NCBI RefSeq assembly: GCF_029227915.1
Contig: NC_079877.1
Location: 11,841,351-11,905,350, forward strand
Direction: 5' to 3'
Length of the DNA: 64,000 bases
Source of the DNA: Hydractinia symbiolongicarpus
Lineage: Eukaryota > Cnidaria > Hydrozoa > Anthoathecata > Hydractiniidae
The position numbers were made by a program, and so were the translations under genes. Numbering within the stretch: the stretch's first letter is position 1; the number at the start of each line of letters is the position of its first letter. Shown piece after piece: positions 1-8,288 of the stretch. The notes beneath the pieces are model-generated. The model ran no database searches and was not told the DNA's origin. It saw only the letters and a program-made list of their open reading frames with translations.

Positions 1-346
1 TTCTCAGCTCTAGCCATGAAATACCTGAACCCTGCCGGTTTTACCAGGCAAAAGTATAATTGAAATAGTTAAAGCTAACCATCAACAACCATTCCTGAAA
101 GTTTCTGCTAATGGCCACTTTTTTACATAAAGTTACAGGCATTTTTGTAACACTACTCAATTTTATCTTTTTGCAACAAATCAAATTTTTACAACAAATT
201 CCTGCCGAAATGTGTACAAATCCCATCGGAATACCATGAAAAGAAAAGAGAGATAAACACAAGGATAAAAAAATAGGTTTTTTAACAATTATAGTAAATA
301 TATATAAATCAATCCTAAAAGGTGGAACACCAGACTAGGTAAATGT

Positions 347-547
347 AGAGATAGGAAAATGTTCGTTCTGGGACAGTCGACGACGACGACGACGACAAGG
401 GAAATTCCCGAAATCCGAAATTACCCCGAATCCCACAAATCCGATAAATTTCTGGAAAAACCGATAAAATCCAACGCATGCGCAATAGCGACTAACAGGA
501 ATAATGCTGACATCAACAAAAAATAGAGATTAAGTAGGGGAATTCCC
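347..547 (+). repeat. Left terminal inverted repeat of copy A
   Basis: About 200 bp that match, inverted, 10992-11209. It includes a GAC/CGA trinucleotide run at 377-395 and the block CAACGCATGCGCAATAGCGA near 471. The two arms differ by scattered substitutions and a short insertion in the right arm. Confidence 0.9.
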
Positions 548-650
548 TTACTTGATAACCGCACCAGAATAATGATGGTTGAATTCGACTTATAATAAAA
601 AAACAATATGAGTTGGTTCAGACATATACCAGATCATATCAAGACAGGAA

Positions 651-893
651 ATGTGTAACATGACGGTTCAAGAACATCCCAGAGCACTTTGGCGAGTACC
701 GGATCATTTCAAGACCCAGGAAATGTGTGCCGGGGCAGTTGAACGGGAGCCATGGCTATTTGGGTATGTTCCAGGTCATATCAAGACGCGAGGCATGTGC
801 ACTATGGCGGTTGGGGAGTATCCCGGGCTACTCACATGGACCATGGACTGGTGTTTTTCGGAGGATGAAAAGGCAGACCTTGAGCTTTTGTGA
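651..893 (+). CDS. FKTQ-MC repeat protein of copy A
   Basis: An 80-aa reading frame made of ~25-residue repeats of the form VPDxFKTQEMCxxAVExxPxxL. Two are clear (residues ~17-42 and ~42-65), then a terminal DWCFSEDEKADLELL segment. A further repeat lies upstream in another frame (~620-650), so the N-terminus is broken. Copy B has the same repeat at 36898. I remember related repeats with a WDWCxxEDEK ending in virus-like elements of invertebrates, but their function is unknown to me. It is the first gene inside the left inverted repeat in both copies. Confidence 0.65.
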   Translation: MCNMTVQEHPRALWRVPDHFKTQEMCAGAVEREPWLFGYVPGHIKTRGMCTMAVGEYPGLLTWTMDWCFSEDEKADLELL

Positions 894-902
894 AGTAAAT
901 AA

Positions 903-1056
903 ATGATGAAGGAACAATGTGATGAGTGTGAACGGCACCTATGACAGATGCTCTTGTGGACGGAGGTTCTTCATAAAAGGTAAGCTGCTATGCTGGTACT
1001 GCTGGTATGAGTATATTACGTATAACGGCGGCGACTGTCCATGTACCCGACCCTAG
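903..1056 (+). pseudogene. Small zinc-ribbon-like protein (frameshifted), copy A
   Basis: A ~50-residue gene with a CDEC pair near the start, then CSCG and CWYC pairs and the ending EYITYNGG. In copy A the start ATG at 903 runs to a TGA at about codon 14, and the rest reads in another frame. Copy B has the matching gene at 37321-37464 in the same place. The cysteine pairs suggest a small zinc-binding protein. Its function is not known. Confidence 0.55.
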
Positions 1057-1074
1057 TTGAGCCCCAGAACGAGA

Positions 1075-1647
1075 ATGTTAATTCAAGAGACTTTTATACC
1101 AAAGTGAGATGTAAATATTGAAAATATCGTGCTAAGCGATGCTATTCCAGCAAACAAGGGTAAAGATGAACGTTTCGTTATTGGCTTTAAAAGTAGTGAC
1201 AACAAGCTATCACTTCTATTGATCAAAACACCTAAAAAGCTCTATTCCAATGGTGCCTCGCGTTATGATGAGGGCTGCTCTCTTACCATGTCATTCGATA
1301 TCTATAACTATCCCGAATGGCTAGAGAAGTATGAGAGTATCCTGACCAAGGTAGAGTCCTTGGAGGGTCATTGCTTCACCACCTCACCTGTCAAAAAAGG
1401 TAAATACTTCACCACCAAGGTGGAGAAGTGGGAGGGTAAAGTCAGAACTGATTCTCATTTCAAAAAAGTACCACTAAAAGAAAGCTACGAGTGCAATGCC
1501 ATCATCAAGCTATCTGTCATCTACAAGCAAGGTTAAAATTACTACATGCAAACCTACTTGGAGGAGTGCAAGTATAAGGTTGTCGAGTTTTATGGCACCC
1601 GTCATCTTAGTGTTTCTGATGACGAATCCTTCGTCGTAGTAGACTAA
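1075..1647 (+). pseudogene. Conserved Polinton protein of unknown role, copy A
   Basis: The longest open part is 1129-1536 (135 aa), containing SDAIPANKGKDERFVIGF and YECNAIIKLSVIYKQG. The frame is still coding-like upstream to an ATG at 1075, interrupted by TGA at 1105-1107, and downstream past TAA 1534-1536 to TAA 1645-1647, including NYYMQTYLEECKYK. Copy B has the homologue at 37502-38045, with matching SDPIPANEGKDQRYIIGY and a TAA at the equivalent place. The N-terminus is shorter than in copy B. I do not recognise the family. Size and position would allow a DNA-binding or ssDNA-binding protein, but no motif proves it. Confidence 0.6.
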
Positions 1648-1649
1648 GT

Positions 1650-2030
1650 GTGAGAGGTTTTGGTATGTTGTTGATCAAGCATACCAAAACAAACATGTTC
1701 ATTACCGAATTAAAAAAGGAAGCCAAGGCGTTAGGTATCCGTAACATTTCAACCATAAATAAGGCCACCCTTATCGAGGCGATTCGTAAGGTTAAATACA
1801 AGGATGCCTCCACTCAAACCGATGGACCCTACTGCGAACCATTTTCAATGATAGCATTGGATAGGCGTCTTGAACAATGCTCGAGAGACCCTAAGGAGAA
1901 GCGTAGACGAGTGATATATGATGGAGACTTGCTGATAGACTCAGATACTGGAGAATTGCTCAATTCACGCAACAATCAATTGAATAAGCGGGTGGATCCT
2001 CTAAATACCGCTGACATGTTGCGTAGATAG
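1650..2030 (+). CDS. SAP-like helix-extension-helix protein, copy A
   Basis: 126 aa. Residues ~17-50 (FITELKKEAKALGIRN then INKATLIEAIRK) match the SAP/Rho-N-like pattern of two amphipathic helices with a central Lys-Ala-Leu-Ile turn, usually a DNA-binding fold. The rest is charged, with a basic KEKRRR stretch. The start may be the internal Met at residue 16, just before FITEL. The 3' end overlaps the convergent minus-strand gene by ~70 bp. A similar SAP-like segment opens the polymerase gene at the other end of the element. Confidence 0.6.
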   Translation: MRGFGMLLIKHTKTNMFITELKKEAKALGIRNISTINKATLIEAIRKVKYKDASTQTDGPYCEPFSMIALDRRLEQCSRDPKEKRRRVIYDGDLLIDSDTGELLNSRNNQLNKRVDPLNTADMLRR

Positions 2031-2544
2031 TTTTTTTTATAATTTCCTGCTTGCCTTCTTCACGCCCCTTCTCGACTAGTTGCTGTCTCTCACGTTCATT
2101 AAGGGAATCCACGATCTTTCTGGTTCTCGGACGTATTTGCTCCTTGAGCAGCATATAGCGTTGCTTTTCCTGCATAATTAAGCTAAATTCATAATCACTA
2201 ATAACCCCATTTTCCACGGCTCTACTGACAAGGTCGATAACGGAGTTGAGTTTGGTCTCCGCCAGCAACCTTATACCTTCGTGCTTCTTGCTTTTGACAT
2301 CTGACCTCTTACCAGCATTTTTCAAACCTGCTTGCCCTAGTCCTACGGTTTTAGTGATGCCTCCCATGGCTACGGCCAATGGTACACCAATTCCGGATAA
2401 CATACTTCCAATCCCAACACCCGATGTAATGACACTTACGGCCAGCAGACCATGATCGGTGTATTGAACCCACGTACCGTGCATTTTGAACTTTTCGGCG
2501 AGTTTGTTCCGCTCTTTAATCTCATTACGTAGATATTGTTCCAC
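1960..2544 (-). CDS. Two-helix membrane protein, copy A
   Basis: 194 aa. Two hydrophobic stretches at residues ~32-50 and ~52-70 (GLLAVSVITSGVGIG; GVPLAVAMGGITKTVGL) form a helical hairpin. A charged helical C-terminus follows with KSKKHEGIRLLAETKLNS and ISDYEFSLIMQE. I recognise this arrangement (hydrophobic hairpin, then AESKLNSI...ISDEEF) as a recurrent Polinton protein without an assigned role. A remnant with the same KHEGIRLLAETKLNS block is in copy B at about 38155-38460. The C-terminal tail overlaps the convergent SAP-like gene and may not be original. Confidence 0.65.
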   Translation of the reverse strand: MEQYLRNEIKERNKLAEKFKMHGTWVQYTDHGLLAVSVITSGVGIGSMLSGIGVPLAVAMGGITKTVGLGQAGLKNAGKRSDVKSKKHEGIRLLAETKLNSVIDLVSRAVENGVISDYEFSLIMQEKQRYMLLKEQIRPRTRKIVDSLNERERQQLVEKGREEGKQEIIKKTIYATCQRYLEDPPAYSIDCCVN

Positions 2545-2642
2545 CTCCTCTATTTTTTGAGTTTGTACACCTGACTTTCATCAGCCTTCCCCTCATGAGG
2601 AGCACTAGGCAGTCTCGGATAAAGCTTAGCAATGTCTGTCAT

Positions 2643-3167
2643 TTATTCTATCAGCAAATGCATGGTAATTCCCACGAAAGGGTTGTTATTGTCTTGATAC
2701 TCGTTGATGAGCGTGAACTCTAGCCTGTTTGTAAAACCTTTAAGGGGGAGGTATACAGGAGTGTCGAAACTCCATGTAACCATATCTCCCCAAGCGTTTA
2801 ACTCTTTGATGGGGAGCACGGCTAGTATATTGGATTTCTCACCATTTAAAAGAGAATAATCCGGATCCAGCTGGGGGCATACGAGTCTCAGCCGCTGGTG
2901 AACATCAGTCTTGTAGATGCTATCGTGGTTGCCTTTGGTAAACTTTACCTTGCTATCGAGGGCCCGTCCCATAAGGTCCTGCAGTGCTTGATCAATTATG
3001 ACATCGTATCCATCGTTGACACGGAGTCTACATACCCCGTTCCTGAGCACGAAGAGCTTGATCCTCCCTTCTGCTTGGTCGTTGATTAATGTCGCGAGAT
3101 CCTCAATTCTATACAAACCCAGCGCAATTGAGATGGAGACTTCCAAATCCCCGACTTCAGTCCTCAT
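2643..3167 (-). CDS. Beta-rich conserved Polinton protein, possible minor structural protein
   Basis: 174 aa, intact. Predominantly short hydrophobic/polar alternation, ending FTLINEYQDNNNPFVGITMHL. It lies between the membrane-protein gene and the divergent 3326 gene, among putative virion genes. The ending resembles a recurrent Polinton protein, and a jelly-roll minor capsid protein is one possibility, but I see no diagnostic motif. No counterpart survives in copy B, which has a deletion here. Confidence 0.5.
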   Translation of the reverse strand: MRTEVGDLEVSISIALGLYRIEDLATLINDQAEGRIKLFVLRNGVCRLRVNDGYDVIIDQALQDLMGRALDSKVKFTKGNHDSIYKTDVHQRLRLVCPQLDPDYSLLNGEKSNILAVLPIKELNAWGDMVTWSFDTPVYLPLKGFTNRLEFTLINEYQDNNNPFVGITMHLLIE

Positions 3168-3325
3168 GGATGTTGATCTCGCTCTTAGTGAAGAGGTTCA
3201 CCCACCTAGGCCTGACACTGATGGATTTTAGAGCAATCCTCGTGTCCTGCCCTAGGTAGTCCTCAAATATTGTAGGTTTCTCTATATCTGTGATTTACAG
3301 CTGTCTCATGTTTCTTTAAAGAAAC

Positions 3326-4477
3326 ATGAGCATTTACTCGTATAACCCAAAGGCAAAGTACAAGTCCAACAGAGGTGAGTGGCCTCTCGGTGTAACTAAC
3401 TTGGCGCATCAGAACCTCTACGTGTATACGACTCAGCACATTTCCGCGGCCTTCCCACAGTTCACCAAGTACCCCATCAAAGTTCCCACTAACCTGTTGA
3501 ACGATCCTGTGAGTGAAAATTGGGAGGGGCAAGCCTTGGGCTATTGGAACATGCAGGTGATTTTCGCTTGCCATTGCGCGGAAAACGGCGTTGGGGATTT
3601 CTGCCAAGCATATGAGTGGCTCCTTACCCCTCGTTCAATCCATTTTCAAATTTCACGTGTACTACCACATGACACGCATTCTCGCGAGAATGAAGGTACC
3701 TATACCCTACAAAGGAGGCTTTTCCCAGTACGAAAGCCCCTACTTCACCTCGGCGTATGCGCAAATATGTCGTGAGTACGGTGCGAACCCCAACGCTTTG
3801 TACAAGTTCAAACCCTTGGTGTCATCGTTGACAAATGGTAGATGGTGTCCGCAGGTTGATGGGGATTGGGCCAAGTTTATCATCCCCACTAACCAGGGTC
3901 TGACATCGGAAGGTCTGATGAAGCTTAGCGAGAGTATTTGCGTTTACGTGATCTTGCTACTAGGATCCCAACCGAGTGCCAAGGCCTCAATCCTAGGCTC
4001 CAATGCCGATAACTCCACGGCTAGACAGATCATCCTGCAGAAATTCGAGGCCATGGTTTAACGTGAGGAAAACATAGGTCAAGACATCAACGAGTTTCAA
4101 AAGGTGCTCCAGTATGCACGGACGCCAGTAAACTTCGCCGTGATATCCAGCGTGTACATGCTCCCCTCCAACATGACCTCCGCATTAGAAAGATTGTAGG
4201 GTATAACAACAACGTTTTAATAGCGCCCTCTAACATAATTGTAGATGTAGAGCTAAATCTGAACACCAAAGCCAAGGGCCATGCTGTCAAACATGAGGCA
4301 TCCTTCACTACACCTCCGAGGCAGACTATCGAATCGTTGAAACATCAAGCACTTAGTCCTGAAATGGGTGGAATTACTAAGACCACCCTTGGCAAAGCTC
4401 AAAAACATGATGATACCAAGGCTACCATTATCACGGTGGGGATAGGATTGATTATCGCATATATTTGGTGGAAGTAA
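3326..4477 (+). pseudogene. Large conserved Polinton protein with C-terminal TM, copy A (frameshifted)
   Basis: The gene reads in three pieces. The first, 3326 to ~3640, contains ALGYWNMQVIFACHCAENG. The second, ~3640-4061, contains SIFKFHVYYHMTRILARM and LLLGSQPSAKASILGS. The third, ~4065-4477, contains VYMLPSNM, GYNNNVLIAPSN and a final hydrophobic anchor ATIITVGIGLIIAYIWWK. There are frameshifts near 3640 and 4180 and a TAA at 4059-4061. Total length would be ~380 aa. This family recurs in Polintons, but I know no proven function. A virion-associated membrane protein is plausible. The C-terminal part alone survives in copy B at 38540-38765. Confidence 0.6.
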
Positions 4478-4511
4478 TTCTAATCTGTTGATCAACAAAT
4501 TAGACGTGAAT

Positions 4512-5309
4512 TTACGACATTTTCCCCCTCTTAGCCCCAACGTAAGCCACAAAAATTCGCACAACAGCAGCCATGACCATGTATAAATACTTTGCTGCGA
4601 ACTCGACGACTCTCGCTGCAACTCTAAAGAAGAACGAGACCACGCTGCCAATAATCCATGGAAGGGCTGCACCTCCTTTGCCTGCTAGGTACCTCAGGAA
4701 TATTCCGAGTTTTTCAAGCTGTTTGCGTACAAAACTTTTCCCACCTGTACTTCCTCCAGCACTACCTCCTCCAGCAGCACCTCCGCCACGTCCTGTAACG
4801 GCGAGTACGATGGTGGATATGAGCAGACCGATAGCCGAGACGATACTCACTATCGTCAAGCCTTGTTCCTTAAAGAGAATCTTGAGCTTTTCCACGAGTG
4901 ACGTGTCATCCACAACGATCTTCATCAATGTCTCTTTGATGTGTAACAGCTGGCTCTGAGTGTCGGATGATAGTAAACCGTGCACTTTTACAGTAGCCTC
5001 CTTTTGTTCCTGTAGTTGTTCCAGGTCTTCCTTGGTCTTGGCTATATCCCTGTCCCAGATAGCTAGCTGTTCATCGGATGCTCCAGGTGTGGCTTTCTTG
5101 CTCTCGAGCCTTTTTACCTTGGCTTCTACTTTATCGATCTCACTGTCATAGAAGACCATCTTGCCTTTCAAGTGCTTGAGGTTACCACGTAACGTTTGAA
5201 GCTCGAGGTTGAGCCCTCTTCTTTCACGCTCTGTGGTATCCCTGCCAAAAGAAGTATCTTCGATAAGACTCTCCGTCTCATCTAGAACATCTCCGAGCAG
5301 TGGCAGCAT
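4512..5309 (-). CDS. Coiled-coil plus double-TM protein, copy A (C-terminal part)
   Basis: 265 aa. Residues ~1-110 are heptad-like coiled coil (RERRGLNLELQTLRGNLKHL). Then comes a TM segment at ~148-168 (GLTIVSIVSAIGLLISTIVL), a Gly-rich linker, and two more hydrophobic segments near the C-terminus (LPWIIGSVVSFFFRVAARVV; AKYLYMVMAAVVRIFVAYVG). I recognise this layout from Polintons of cnidarians and other invertebrates. The role is unproven, and membrane remodelling or a virion membrane protein are both conceivable. The N-terminal part is the adjacent ORF 5342-5797, separated by a frameshift near 5340-5400. Copy B carries a decayed homologue. Confidence 0.65.
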   Translation of the reverse strand: MLPLLGDVLDETESLIEDTSFGRDTTERERRGLNLELQTLRGNLKHLKGKMVFYDSEIDKVEAKVKRLESKKATPGASDEQLAIWDRDIAKTKEDLEQLQEQKEATVKVHGLLSSDTQSQLLHIKETLMKIVVDDTSLVEKLKILFKEQGLTIVSIVSAIGLLISTIVLAVTGRGGGAAGGGSAGGSTGGKSFVRKQLEKLGIFLRYLAGKGGAALPWIIGSVVSFFFRVAARVVEFAAKYLYMVMAAVVRIFVAYVGAKRGKMS

Positions 5310-5341
5310 CTCGATGTCATCAACCCTTTCCTCAATATGAT

Positions 5342-5797
5342 TTAATTCGTTAATAAGTTTCTGGGCTGCTGCCTTACTACCCTTGTGTGGTGTGGTATAG
5401 TCGGTAAACCAATGGATCGCAAACGATTCAACCCCAACCTCCGTTGTATCTCGGCTATACGCCTCAATTCACCATTCATTTTCGTGAGCTCCACACCATC
5501 GTATAAAAGCCGGTTTCCATCGACCTTAAAATCGTCATAGTGTCTCGCACTCGGCTGGCCCAGCTCCGCAAGATGTTTGTACAGGCTATCAACCTTCGAA
5601 CTCAGAAGTTTTCCCCTTGCTGTGAGAGTCGTAGTGTCAGTGAGGCCACCTTGTGAAGGTTTTGCAGATGTGGTGGTAGACACGGGAATATCCTCGGGTC
5701 GAAGGATCGCACTCTCGCTACTAAACTCCTCAGGCTTGTCTGGCATGAATTCCTCTGGCGTAAAGTCATCTCCTTCATATATTGGAATAATCGGCAT
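5342..5797 (-). CDS. N-terminal part of the coiled-coil/TM protein, copy A
   Basis: 151 aa beginning MPIIPIYEGDDFTPEEF, with a Pro/Ser/Thr-rich N-terminus and a conserved helical segment ELTKMNGELRRIAEIQRRLG. The last ~15 residues are out of frame relative to the family, and the sequence continues in another frame into the 4512-5309 piece. It is transcribed away from the capsid gene, with ~30 bp between their start codons, so a shared bidirectional promoter is likely. Copy B homologue: 39343-39954. Confidence 0.6.
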   Translation of the reverse strand: MPIIPIYEGDDFTPEEFMPDKPEEFSSESAILRPEDIPVSTTTSAKPSQGGLTDTTTLTARGKLLSSKVDSLYKHLAELGQPSARHYDDFKVDGNRLLYDGVELTKMNGELRRIAEIQRRLGLNRLRSIGLPTIPHHTRVVRQQPRNLLTN

Positions 5798-5828
5798 TTA
5801 TTCCACTCTCATAACACTATAAATAAAC

Positions 5829-7100
5829 ATGTACGGAACTATCTTAAATCCGCATAAGGAATTAAAGACAATGCTTGCTATGAAAGGCAAGAAACAGCGT
5901 GGTAAAGTCTCCCATGTCCCCTCAACAATCAACCAGAACGAAGACTTGTACGTTGATGTGCCAAACATGGGTCAGAATGATGTAATTTTCCCAGGTTCTC
6001 TTAAACTCCTCTTTTACTTGAAGCTTACTGGTACCAATACCAAACGCACCATCGTTAGCAATATTAGCAAAGACCTGGTTCAAAACTTTAGCATAAGCCT
6101 GAACGGTAATGAAGTGCTGAACATCAGCGATTTTAATATCCTCGCTGTGTATCGGGATCTACGGATCCCAAAGTTCGAGCGCGAGAATCAACTGATTTCG
6201 CAGGGTCTTAATCCCAATGATGGAACCATCAGAGATCTACAGGTAAAAGCTAGCAAACATGTAGGGAATGACGAGGAAAAGGCAATCGTGGCAGCTTACA
6301 GCAACACATTTTGCATCCCTATCGGTAAAATGTCCGAACTCACGAGGGATCTGCCATTCTATCAAGCAGGCTTACACGACAGGCTGCAGTTCATAATACA
6401 TTTTGCACCTCACGACCAAGTCATCAAAGATGCTGGTACGGCTGCTTCTGGAAGCACGGCAGCAAAGCCAGCTGATGCTGGTTATAAAATTACCAATATC
6501 GCGCTCGAGTTTGATAAGGTTACCAATGAAGGTTTAGCAAGCGCTATGATGTCTCGATACAGCCGTCTCGCCCTACCCTATGAGCGTGTACTCCGCAGCA
6601 AGGTTATAAGGATGAAAAAGGCTGATACCAGGTTTATTCTCCAGATCGACACTCCTGCCAAGAGTTTGAAGGTCGTCTTACTACTATTCGTAGACCCCGG
6701 TAAAGTGAAGGCCTATTCGGGGAACAACGAGGTCTTCTACAACCCCAAGATCGAGAAAATCGCAATCACGGTAGAAGGTGAGCCGAATAAATTATATAGC
6801 CACGCCATGTTGCCGAAAGATCATCTCGAGGAAATTGTTGAACTTTTCGGATCCCACGATAGCGAAGTGACCATTGGACAGTTGTGTACGAAGCGGTATG
6901 CGTTGTTCATTGATTTCAAAGCGACACCCGATCACAGTCTTCATGGATCTGGCAGACCCTTGCAAAGGCTTAGCGATGGCATCACCTTGCATATGACCAA
7001 GAAGGTATATGGAACTGGGGATATACGCTGATACGTATACTTACTCCAAGATGTGCAGTTGAAAATTTTGGATAGTAGATTTCACAGTGTGGAATACTAA
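5829..7100 (+). pseudogene. Putative double-jelly-roll major capsid protein, copy A (nonsense codon near the end)
   Basis: 400 aa open from ATG 5829 to TGA 7029-7031, then 22 more codons in the same frame to TAA 7098-7100. Copy B has a Cys codon (TGT) where A has TGA, so the last ~22 residues are cut off by one substitution. The protein is beta-rich with no TM segment. Recognisable blocks are VPSTINQNEDLYVDVPNM, GKMSELTRDLPFYQAGLHDR and DHSLHGSGRPLQRL. Length and position among virion genes suit a Polinton/adintovirus-type capsid protein. The assignment rests on that and on recollection of the family, not on a fold search. Confidence 0.65.
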
Positions 7101-7684
7101 GATGTGGCCAAGGGTTGTGTCTGCTGAATGTAGACACAACGACAACAAAAAAATGGAAATGGAAAATATGGGAGGTATGTGCTACTGGTGGTCAAAAGTT
7201 ATAAATCATGGAGTTGAAATACGTTGCCCCCTTAGGTATAATCCGCCACAAAAATTTAGACTATACGACCCCCCAGGGCAGATTTTTCTGATAGTGATGG
7301 GTGCGCTAAAAAAGTGATTGCAAAATCGGTGTACTCCATCAACGAAAACATGTGCCGTGATATACAACATAGCCCACATGATCCCAAGCTTGGTTATTAC
7401 GACACATATGGCTGGTTCTGTTCCAATAGGTGTTGCTGTGCGTTCATTCTAAAAGGGGGCATGATGGTAGACTTGAATTATCGTTTTTGTTAATGAGAGA
7501 ATATTACGAAGGCCCCGCAGCTCCGTATTGGGATAGATTAAGAGCATTTGGAGGACCATTGAAAAGGAAAGAGTGGGAGAGTAAATCCATTTCCGAGGAC
7601 GAGGCTATTCTTACGCGTATCTTTATATATCATCTACCCCACATGAAGCGGCTTGCGGCTGATCATTGTGTTCAGGTTCAGTAG
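7087..7684 (+). pseudogene. VLTF3-like zinc-binding late transcription factor (two frameshifts), copy A
   Basis: Three successive frames together give the order of motifs of the poxvirus late transcription factor VLTF3 family. First is MCYWW followed by GVEIRCPLRYNPPQKF (7165-7260). Next is GYYDTYGWFCSNRCCCAFIL (~7395-7455). Last is PAAPYWDRLRAFGGPLKRKEW (~7515-7580). Family hallmarks are the CxWW pair, the G-x-FCS-x-x-C pair and the APxxxxLxxFGG segment. One frameshift lies near 7270-7310 and another near 7470-7490. It sits between the capsid gene and the convergent polymerase remnant. Such a factor would drive late transcription in a virus. Confidence 0.55.
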
Positions 7685-8288
7685 CATAGCCATACAGCAC
7701 CACGCTATTGTGATGAAGTAGCGAGACGGTTACACTACACCAATACTCAACTATGTCGTTCTTGCCGTCAGTTCTCAGCCTCGTGTTATGGTCGATATAA
7801 ACTCGCAACCAGGGCTCTTGATTAAACTGGATAACCCTGTGCATTTTTTTGAGCTCGAGCCCGTGTTTCAGGGCTTGATGAAGAGCCCCAATATGTACCA
7901 CGTATTCCCGCTTATGTTCGAGATTTGGTATCAGTTTCTCAACCCTGTGAATCACCTTGCGCTCCGGCAGGAAAGGAAGCTCGTTGTGCTTGTCATGTAG
8001 GCTCTTTGGGTAATCGATGTCAACCTCCAACAAATATCCATGCTTGTTGTCAGCGACAAGTTTCTCGATTCCCTTCTCTGTAAAGGTTTCAACGTTCGAC
8101 AGCCATTTGAACCCATGAGTTGGTAGGTCTTGACGCATGGCCCAGCCATACAAATTGTTAGCATCGAGATACTGCAAGTATGACGACTCAACCTCTGGAT
8201 CATATCGGTCCCCCATATACTTGTTGTTCGCCTTGGCATATCTGTGCACAGCTTGAGTTATACCACCTCTGATGCCTCTTTCAAACAT
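7623..8288 (-). pseudogene. DNA polymerase palm fragment, copy A
   Basis: 221-aa open piece containing GIRGGITQAVHRYAKANNKY, motif A (YLDANNLYGWAM) and the lysine-rich segment before the fingers. After about residue 175 (LRTDGKND) family similarity ends abruptly. The remaining ~45 residues are antisense to the tail of the VLTF3-like gene. This marks the deletion that removed the rest of the palm and thumb. Confidence 0.75.

Noticed and set aside
360-400. GAC repeat as a coding poly-Asp/Arg region
   Set aside because: It is part of the terminal inverted repeat and recurs inverted at 11.17 kb.
4573-5151. Plus-strand Ser/Pro-rich ORFs
   Set aside because: Antisense to the coiled-coil/TM gene; composition mirrors its Gly-rich linker.
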